From a virus, in IMG/VR virus record IMGVR_UViG_3300038441_000501, positions 1-25,802 of that record: a stretch of DNA of 25,802 nt; one strand, 5' to 3'. Shown here in pieces: positions 22,056 through 25,802 of this stretch. The notes below the pieces were generated by a model, which was not told where the DNA came from, did not search any database, and saw only the letters and a program-made list of their open reading frames with translations. Numbering within the stretch: the first letter of the stretch is position 1; each line of letters begins with the position of its first letter. Position numbers and translations under genes: made by a program.

Positions 22056-22132
22056 CTGGCGGCACCCTGCAGGCGGGCGGTATCTATCCCAGCCGGCGTA
22101 TCCACCACCGGCAGCTGGTTAAAAAATGGCAC
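22052..22132 (-). CDS. 26-aa coupled ORF before the primase-helicase
   Basis: It runs from a GTG at 22132 (MPFFNQLPVVDTPAGIDTAR, then LQGAAR) to a TGA that overlaps the primase-helicase ATG (ATGA). AAGGGG stands 8 bases before the GTG, while the primase ATG has only a distant AGGG. It may act as a leader peptide that feeds ribosomes to the primase gene, or may be a tiny protein. No family is known to me. Confidence 0.5.
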   Translation of the reverse strand: MPFFNQLPVVDTPAGIDTARLQGAAR

Positions 22133-22144
22133 GTGCCGTGCCCC

Positions 22145-22435
22145 TTACGTGGTCTGCGCAGGCCACACGGCCGCGAGATCGACGAAGCCGTGTGTCTCCT
22201 GCGCCATGTCGGCAGGCACGTACTCGTAGACAGGCCGGTTGCGGTACCCCACCCGGCGCTCCCGCGCCTTAAGGATGATCTCGTGCCGCATCATGTTCGC
22301 AATGGTTTGGCGCGCGGCATCGGCGCCGACCTGGGCGTGGGCTGCCAGCTCGGAGAGCGTGGGCGCCTGGTGAGGTGTCACCAGCGCGCGGCACGAGTTG
22401 AGCAAGGCCTCGCGGATCTCGCCGGCCGGCCTCAT
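22145..22435 (-). CDS. Small winged-helix DNA-binding protein
   Basis: A 96-aa protein. Residues 1-60 (MRPAGEIREALLNSCRALVT, TLSELAAHAQVGADAARQTI, ANMMRHEIILKARERRV) form a helix-turn-helix with the 't.sELa..a.vg...a..ti.nm.r.g.l...' pattern of small winged-helix regulators seen in phage replication blocks. The rest (YRNRPVYEYVPADMAQE) is the wing and a short tail. The ATG overlaps the CII-like stop (ATGA). It may assist origin recognition or regulate the operon; this is inference. Confidence 0.7.
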   Translation of the reverse strand: MRPAGEIREALLNSCRALVTPHQAPTLSELAAHAQVGADAARQTIANMMRHEIILKARERRVGYRNRPVYEYVPADMAQETHGFVDLAAVWPAQTT

Positions 22436-22899
22436 GGTGCTCGCTCCTGCGGCATGCCCGCCTCGTGCTTGGCGGCCAGCTGGCTCACCATCGCCTGGCC
22501 TGCAGCCACCAGCTCGCTCCAGGCCGCCTTCACGGTCTGCAGCTCGTTGCCGGTGATGCGCCCGTCAGCCGCCGCCTGGGTGACGGTGCCCATCAGCTCA
22601 CCGAACTCGCGCGCCAATTCCGACACGCTGCGGATGGTGGACTCGTCGCACACCCCCTCCACTGAAGGAAGTCGGAAGGCGACATAGCCCGCCTCGGCGT
22701 TGAATGCGTTGAGGATGCGCGGATCGCCCGACATGACGGTGGCCATCACCGCGTCGTCGAGCCCGAATTTGGCCGTGCCGGTGCCGCGCACCTCATGGCT
22801 CAACGTGGTGGGGTTCTTCCCCATCCTGGCCCCCAGCGCGGCCGCGCCGCCAGGGTAGGCGTGAACCAGCTGGTACGCCGCATCAATTACTGCGCTCAT
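22432..22899 (-). CDS. CII-like regulator (Phage_CP76 family)
   Basis: A 155-aa protein starting MSAVIDAAYQLVHAYPGGAA. It continues with ALGARMGKNPTTLSHEVRGT, a helix-turn-helix, then LDDAVMATVMSGDPRILNAF and a C-terminal helical domain (SELAREFGELMGTVTQAAAD, NELQTVKAAWSELVAAGQ). This is the CP76/CII family of phage regulators in proteobacteria, which act at the lysis-lysogeny decision. GGGGG stands 7 bases before the ATG at 22899. The longer frame to 23127 is rejected, since it lies antisense to a plus-strand gene and has no ribosome site. Confidence 0.88.
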   Translation of the reverse strand: MSAVIDAAYQLVHAYPGGAAALGARMGKNPTTLSHEVRGTGTAKFGLDDAVMATVMSGDPRILNAFNAEAGYVAFRLPSVEGVCDESTIRSVSELAREFGELMGTVTQAAADGRITGNELQTVKAAWSELVAAGQAMVSQLAAKHEAGMPQERAP

Positions 22900-22939
22900 C
22901 ACGAAACCCCCGAAACTCTGTAATGGAAATTTTTCTAGC

Positions 22940-22958
22940 GGCCGCTCACACTGCGGCC
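22940..22958. other. Hairpin upstream of the CII-like gene
   Basis: GGCCGC and GCGGCC form a perfect 6-bp stem over the 7-base loop TCACACT. It lies in the minus-strand leader 41-59 bp before the CII-like start. There is no U-tract, so it is not a plain terminator. In lambda this is the region of nutR and tR1, but I see no matching boxA. Confidence 0.35.
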
Positions 22959-22979
22959 ATGCACACATCGAGAAAGGGC

Positions 22980-23046
22980 GGGTCCCTCCAGCCGGGTAGA
23001 GTTGATGGCCCCACGCCCCCAACCCGTACCCAAAAAAGAGGGACCC
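22980..23046. repeat. Inverted repeat that can mask a ribosome site
   Basis: GGGTCCCTC (22980-22988) and GAGGGACCC (23038-23046) are perfectly complementary across 49 bases. The second arm contains the Shine-Dalgarno of the plus-strand gene at 23047 and abuts its ATG. In a plus-strand transcript starting before 22980 the ribosome site would be paired. Confidence 0.5.
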
Positions 23047-23319
23047 ATGACCAAGAACAGCTTCACGTTCAATGCCAAGACGGGCGATCTGACCGCCGTC
23101 TCCTTCGTGCGCGCCTCGAGGGACCACACGTGCGAATGCGGAACGCAGCTGTCATTCACGACGGACTGGCCGGAGGGGCTGACATCGCAGGGGAGCGTGG
23201 ATATCAAGGGAGTCTCCTGCCCGAGCTGCCATGCCCCTGTGGTGCTGCCGCGCGCTCGCTACTGGGTCGAGAACCATCAACTGCTATCTGCCCCCCTACC
23301 TGCAGAGCGACCGAGCTGA
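23047..23319 (+). CDS. Small zinc-ribbon-like protein, antisense to the early-right operon
   Basis: A 90-aa protein starting MTKNSFTFNAKTGDLTAVSF. It has a Cys pair HTCECGTQLSF and a second pair VSCPSCHAPVV, spaced as in a zinc ribbon, then YWVENHQLL. GAGG lies 5 bases before the ATG at 23047. It lies on the plus strand between the CII-like and Cro genes, so a PR transcript running to CII would be antisense to it. I know no named family. No clear promoter is visible. A 9-bp inverted repeat may hide its ribosome site. Confidence 0.65.
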   Translation: MTKNSFTFNAKTGDLTAVSFVRASRDHTCECGTQLSFTTDWPEGLTSQGSVDIKGVSCPSCHAPVVLPRARYWVENHQLLSAPLPAERPS

Positions 23320-23452
23320 CCAGCTCAAGCGTCTCGGTGGTCACAGAGATGTGCCATTGGGGTGATGTGAACGTAGCCTTGATGGCGCTCACGCCACGAG
23401 CACGAGCCTCCTGGCGGCGCCGCCATGCAATCGGTTGGCGCGGCTCAGCCAT
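23204..23452 (-). CDS. Possible 82-aa ORF after Cro, doubtful
   Basis: It starts with an ATG at 23452 overlapping the Cro stop by 8 bp, with GAGG 6 bases upstream, which suits coupling to Cro. The protein is MAEPRQPIAWRRRQEARARG, then a beta-rich middle (ATFTSPQWHISVTTETLELV) and a low-complexity end. It overlaps the plus-strand zinc-ribbon gene by 116 bp; both may not be real, and the zinc-ribbon gene has the better protein. No family is recognised. Confidence 0.35.
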   Translation of the reverse strand: MAEPRQPIAWRRRQEARARGVSAIKATFTSPQWHISVTTETLELVSSVALQVGGQIAVDGSRPSSERAAAPQGHGSSGRRLP

Positions 23453-23711
23453 GGGCCACCTCGCCCAGCGGCTCAGCGCTGGGTGCGCCGATGTGGTGGA
23501 CCTGCTTGGCCTCGGGATCGGGGTTCGCCTCGCCCTCCCCTATCAGGCCCGGGTCCAAGTGTCGGCGGGCCAACGCTGCGAGTACACGATCGGTGATGCG
23601 AGGAGGCAAGTCCTCGGGCCATTGGCTCACAGCAGAGCGACTAACGCGAGCCTGGAGGGCAGCGGAGGCTACCGTCCCACCCAGCAGATCGATGGCTTTG
23701 GACTTTTTCAT
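23445..23711 (-). CDS. cro: Cro-like repressor
   Basis: An 88-aa protein starting MKKSKAIDLLGGTVASAALQ, then ARVSRSAVSQWPEDLPPRIT and DRVLAALARRHL. This is the Cro/YdaS-like pattern of a short protein with a helix-turn-helix at about 12-35 and a 'lP.RitdRVlAAlarr' helix. It shuts off the repressor and early promoters during lytic growth. It has no Shine-Dalgarno; its promoter -10 box is only 8 bases before the ATG, which suggests a leaderless mRNA. The tail (PDPEAKQVHHIGAPSAEPLG) is low complexity. Confidence 0.85.
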   Translation of the reverse strand: MKKSKAIDLLGGTVASAALQARVSRSAVSQWPEDLPPRITDRVLAALARRHLDPGLIGEGEANPDPEAKQVHHIGAPSAEPLGEVAHG

Positions 23712-23719
23712 GAGTGCGT

Positions 23720-23766
23720 AGTTTAGCACTCTAACCGCCGATTGCAACCTCGCTAAACTGTTTAGC
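23720..23766. promoter_or_regulatory. Operator/promoter region between cro and cI (OR/PR-like)
   Basis: Minus strand: -35 TTGCAA (23747-23742), 16-base spacer, -10 TAAACT (23725-23720), 8 bases to the cro ATG. The palindrome GCTAAACTGTTTAGC is at 23752-23766. A second operator, GCGGTTAGAGTGCTAAACT on the minus strand (23738-23720), covers the -10. On the plus strand a -10-like TTAATT at 23771-23776 is 5 bases from the cI ATG. The half-site GCTAAAC recurs at the second region at 24455-24494. Confidence 0.75.
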
Positions 23767-23781
23767 TGGCTTAATTCTCGT

Positions 23782-24255
23782 ATGCCAACACTGCAAGAGC
23801 GGCTAACCGAAATCATGGAAGCCAAGAGCTGGGACTACGCCGAGCTCGTGCGCGTCTCGGGTGAGTCGCGCAGTGTCGTATCGCAGTGGCTCGGCCGCAG
23901 CACCAAGACCATCAAGTCAATCGGGAAGCTGCAGGCCGCCGAGCGGATTGAGCGGGAGTCAGGCTACGCAGCTCTGTGGGTAGCCAAGGGTCTCGGCCCG
24001 AAGCTGGCGAATGAGACCAGCGCTCCAGGCGGTCCCGCAACCGCCTTGATTCCATCGAACCCCGGACCTCGTTACCTGGTTCAGCGGCTGGGAGAGCTAC
24101 TCGCCCCTCTCGACTCGACGGACAGAAAGTCTGCAGGGGCCATCCTGCATGATCTGGCGATTGCTCCCGAGTACGCCTCGACGATGGCCGACAAGCTCGA
24201 GCGCCTGTTGGGGGGAGCAGCACCCCAAGCGGACCTGCTGACTCGAAAAATATAG
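23782..24255 (+). CDS. cI-like repressor without peptidase domain
   Basis: A 157-aa protein starting MPTLQERLTEIMEAKSWDYA, then ELVRVSGESRSVVSQWLGRS, a helix-turn-helix of the XRE type at about 18-40. The rest is linker (about 80-98) and an all-helical C-terminal part (RYLVQRLGELLAPLDSTDRK, APEYASTMADKLERLLGG). There is no LexA/CI-type S24 domain, no Ala-Gly cleavage site and no Ser/Lys pair. It is divergent from cro across a shared operator and flanked by a second matching operator. The start has no ribosome site and may be translated leaderless, as lambda cI is from PRM. Confidence 0.82.
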   Translation: MPTLQERLTEIMEAKSWDYAELVRVSGESRSVVSQWLGRSTKTIKSIGKLQAAERIERESGYAALWVAKGLGPKLANETSAPGGPATALIPSNPGPRYLVQRLGELLAPLDSTDRKSAGAILHDLAIAPEYASTMADKLERLLGGAAPQADLLTRKI

Positions 24256-24454
24256 CAGGCGGCCTAGGCCCTGCAAGACTTTACGCGGTGATCCGCCAGC
24301 CCCGGAGTGGGGAAAACACCAAGATTCAAGCGATCGCGGGCGTATGCACCAAAGATCTCACGTTCTGGTGTGCAAGCGATGCTGACTCTGTTTTTGGAGC
24401 CCTCCCTGACACGTGTGGCAGCTCATGCGCTCGTTAGCGCGTTGACGCTCGAGT

Positions 24455-24494
24455 GTTTAGCATGCTTGCTCTTTTGCGGTTAGCTTGCTAAACT
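24455..24494 (+). promoter_or_regulatory. Second operator/promoter (OL/PL-like) for the rightward early operon
   Basis: Plus strand: GTTTAGC (24455-24461), -35 TTGCTC (24466-24471), 17-base spacer, -10 TAAACT (24489-24494). The -10 lies in the operator GCGGTTAGCTTGCTAAACT (24476-24494), which matches the cro operator at 17 of 19 positions. The upstream GTTTAGC is also kept, 14 bases before the operator against 13 at the cro side. The start point would be about 30 bases before the first gene. The 200 bp between the cI stop and this unit hold no gene that I can support. Confidence 0.72.
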
Positions 24495-24531
24495 GCCGCT
24501 CCACGAACCATCCCGGTTCGAGGAGCAGCAC

Positions 24532-24957
24532 ATGCCAAACCCCACGCCCGGTGCGGCCAGCACCAAATCCCGCCGCAGCAAAACGCCGCCAGCGGTGTCT
24601 GCAGCAGTCGCCAAGTTGATCGCACAGGTGCAGGCGGAGGCCGAAGCGGCAACGCTGGCCGCGCTGAGTGCGAAGGACGGCATCCTGGTGCTGCAACCAC
24701 TCGACGCGAAGACTGCGCGCCTCCGCTGGAGTGGCGACGATCTGTACATCAATGACGGCGCCGGCGGCAGGGTCCGCTGGTATCGCCAACGCACTTGCCC
24801 GGAATCCTGGGTGGGCAGTGAGCTCGAAGGGCGCTGGCATCCATCACACCATGACGTGTACGCCACCCGGGTCGACGGCCTCGGCCGCGAGTGGGACACG
24901 TGCTTGGGAACGTTCATCACAGATGACTTCGGCTACCTGGTCGAGGTGCAGCGATGA
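24532..24957 (+). CDS. Uncharacterised 141-aa protein, first gene of the rightward early operon
   Basis: It starts MPNPTPGAASTKSRRSKTPP; AGGAG stands 6 bases before the ATG. An N-terminal basic Pro/Ser/Lys tail (1-20) and a helix (AVSAAVAKLIAQVQAEAEAA) are followed by a beta-rich domain (GILVLQPLDAKTARLRWSGD, DGAGGRVRWYRQRTCPESWV, HHDVYATRVDGLGREWDTCL). No family is known to me. It is under the PL-like promoter, so it is probably an early gene repressed in the lysogen. Confidence 0.75.
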   Translation: MPNPTPGAASTKSRRSKTPPAVSAAVAKLIAQVQAEAEAATLAALSAKDGILVLQPLDAKTARLRWSGDDLYINDGAGGRVRWYRQRTCPESWVGSELEGRWHPSHHDVYATRVDGLGREWDTCLGTFITDDFGYLVEVQR

Positions 24958-25244
24958 AGCGCCGCACCCTTGTGCAGACGTGTGCACGCTGGCTCCTCGT
25001 GCCGCTGCTTTTCCTGGCGCTGCTCGCCCTAGGCGCCGTGCTCGACGACCCGCGCGCGGCCCAAGCCAGCGCCGACGACGCCGTCCAGGCCGTGCGCGAT
25101 GCCCAGTTGCAGGCCGACGATGACACGTACTGGCTGCGGATCTGTCGACATGAGTTTGGCCCGGGCGCGCAGCTGCTGCGCACCCACGACGGCGATGTGG
25201 TGTGCAGGCCTGCCATGCACGTCGCGAAGGGCGGTGCCCTGTGA
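24954..25244 (+). CDS. Small membrane-anchored or secreted protein
   Basis: A 96-aa protein. Basic start MKRRTLVQTCAR, then a hydrophobic segment (WLLVPLLFLALLALGAVL, about 13-30) that is a signal anchor or signal peptide. The rest is periplasmic-looking: DDAVQAVRDAQLQADDDTYW, then ICRHEFGPGAQLLRTHDGDV and VCRPA with two Cys that could form a disulfide. The ATG overlaps the previous stop (ATGA). The CR..GP.a......DG..vC pattern reminds me of small unnamed prophage proteins; function unknown. Site D of the palindrome family lies in its signal segment. Confidence 0.7.
   Translation: MKRRTLVQTCARWLLVPLLFLALLALGAVLDDPRAAQASADDAVQAVRDAQLQADDDTYWLRICRHEFGPGAQLLRTHDGDVVCRPAMHVAKGGAL
24972..24987. 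repeat. Scattered palindrome family, site D
   Basis: GTGCAGACGTGTGCAC. On the minus strand it reads GTGCACACGTCTGCAC, so it carries the same CGTCTGCACA core as sites A, C and E. It lies in the start of the 96-aa membrane protein gene. Confidence 0.45.
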
Positions 25245-25372
25245 ACGACGACGACAACGACATGGGCGGCAACTTCAGCCGCGATGTTTTCACGGTCAGC
25301 GTCATCGCGTTTGGCGGCCCGTGCCTTCTGATCGCCATAGCGCTGGCGGCGTGGTTCTGGAGTGCCTCATGA
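25241..25372 (+). CDS. 43-aa single-helix membrane protein
   Basis: It runs from a GTG at 25241 overlapping the previous stop (GTGA) to a TGA overlapping the next ATG. The protein starts MNDDDNDMGGNFSRDVFTVS, an acidic N-terminus, followed by one transmembrane helix (VIAFGGPCLLIAIALAAWFW) and a three-residue tail. The tight overlap on both sides supports it as a gene. Function unknown. Confidence 0.6.
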   Translation: MNDDDNDMGGNFSRDVFTVSVIAFGGPCLLIAIALAAWFWSAS

Positions 25373-25593
25373 AGCCCGGCACGCCGAGCGAGGGCCACTA
25401 CAGCGCGCTGGACCTGCTCACGGCCATCGGAGCGCTGCACGGCAGCGAGCGGCCAGACGTGAGCCTGAGCCCCTACCTGCTGGAGCAGCACCGCTTCGCA
25501 CGCATTGACACCGGCTTCACCCGCTGTGGCGGCATGGCCGTGAGCAACGCGCACACGATGCCCCTGGGCCACCAGGCGCAGGCACGACCATGA
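25369..25593 (+). CDS. Uncharacterised 74-aa early protein
   Basis: It starts MKPGTPSEGHYSALDLLTAI at the ATG that overlaps the previous stop (ATGA). The rest (GALHGSERPDVSLSPYLLEQ, HRFARIDTGFTRCGGMAVSN) is a soluble-looking mixed fold with His and one Cys. The open frame extends to 25099 but overlaps two genes without reason. No family recognised. Confidence 0.6.
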   Translation: MKPGTPSEGHYSALDLLTAIGALHGSERPDVSLSPYLLEQHRFARIDTGFTRCGGMAVSNAHTMPLGHQAQARP

Positions 25594-25802
25594 TCCCGCG
25601 CGACGTCGTCCTGCCCGAGGTCACCGACGCCCACCGGCGCGCGGCCTTCGAGGCCATGCACTGGGAAGGCTGGACCTTCGAGCGCGCCATGGCCGACGAC
25701 ACGCGCCGCCGCAGCGTCGAAGCCTACGCCCATCACCTGCGCACCAGGGAGGCCTGCGGCCGCTCCTGGATGCCTACCCCTTCGCTCCCCGCTGCGCGGC
25801 CG
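25590..25802 (+). CDS. Early protein of unknown function, cut by the right edge
   Basis: It starts with the ATG at 25590 overlapping the previous stop (ATGA): MIPRDVVLPEVTDAHRRAAF, then EAMHWEGWTFERAMADDTRR. The 71 codons in the window are open to the edge. The helical, charged sequence has no motif that I know; the end cannot be judged. Confidence 0.55.
   Translation, partial: MIPRDVVLPEVTDAHRRAAFEAMHWEGWTFERAMADDTRRRSVEAYAHHLRTREACGRSWMPTPSLPAARP

Noticed and set aside
22120-22147. Possible terminator after the winged-helix gene (GGCAC-GGCAC-GTGCC then ATTTTTT)
   Set aside because: The stem is only 5 bp and the T run is explained as Phe-Phe codons of the 26-aa ORF; a stop here would cut off the primase-helicase.
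23002-23046. Earlier start of the zinc-ribbon gene at 23002
   Set aside because: The 15 extra residues are Pro-rich without a ribosome site, while GAGG stands properly before the ATG at 23047.
24256-24420. Weak hairpins after cI (GGCCTAGGCC, CCCC-GGAGT-GGGG)
   Set aside because: Stems are short and no T run follows on the plus strand, so I do not call a terminator.
1-25802. CRISPR array, tRNA, rRNA, insertion sequence, integrase or att site
   Set aside because: I looked for regular spaced direct repeats, tRNA-like arms, transposase motifs and integrase residues and found none.

Overview
The window is one side of a temperate bacteriophage genome, most likely a prophage. The high G+C content, the style of the regulators (Cro with a KKSKAIDLLGGT-type start, CP76-family CII) and the VapE-type primase-helicase suggest a host in the betaproteobacterial order Burkholderiales, possibly Comamonadaceae. 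The host assignment is inference from gene style; no host gene is present. No integrase, att site, lysis gene or tail-fibre gene is visible. The left edge cuts a baseplate gene and the right edge cuts an early gene.

Reading the minus strand from right to left, 1-18226 is the late operon. It runs: 101-aa protein, HNH endonuclease, candidate cos region, terminase small and large subunits, a 57-aa membrane protein, HK97-type portal, prohead protease and major capsid protein, a terminator, a 140-aa capsid-region protein, a secreted-looking 170-aa protein, a 1022-aa LamG/repeat protein, head-tail connector, head closure, tail completion and tail terminator proteins. It continues with a Mu-type contractile tail: DUF2635 protein, sheath, tube, tail assembly chaperones joined by a -1 frameshift, tape measure, gpN and the start of gpP. 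An HK97-like head with a Mu-like contractile tail is the SfV type of mosaic.

The segment 18241-18754 looks like a late switch: a Q-like antiterminator gene, a promoter just after it, and an intrinsic terminator before the first late gene. The segment 19077-22899 is the early-right replication block: CII, a winged-helix protein, a 26-aa coupled ORF, and an 874-aa Toprim primase/VapE-type helicase with an A8 slip site at the linker between its two halves.

The immunity region is 23047-24494. A cI-like repressor without a peptidase domain (+) lies between two near-identical operator/promoter units, one driving cro leftward (OR/PR-like) and one driving a rightward early operon (OL/PL-like). From 24532 to the right edge there are five tightly overlapping small plus-strand genes of unknown function, two with membrane segments.

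The most unusual points are: (i) three membrane- or export-directed proteins in the head module, including a major capsid protein with an N-terminal hydrophobic, twin-arginine leader; (ii) a possible dnaX-like truncating frameshift in the replication protein; (iii) twin OL/OR units; and (iv) a 16-bp palindrome family scattered through the phage.
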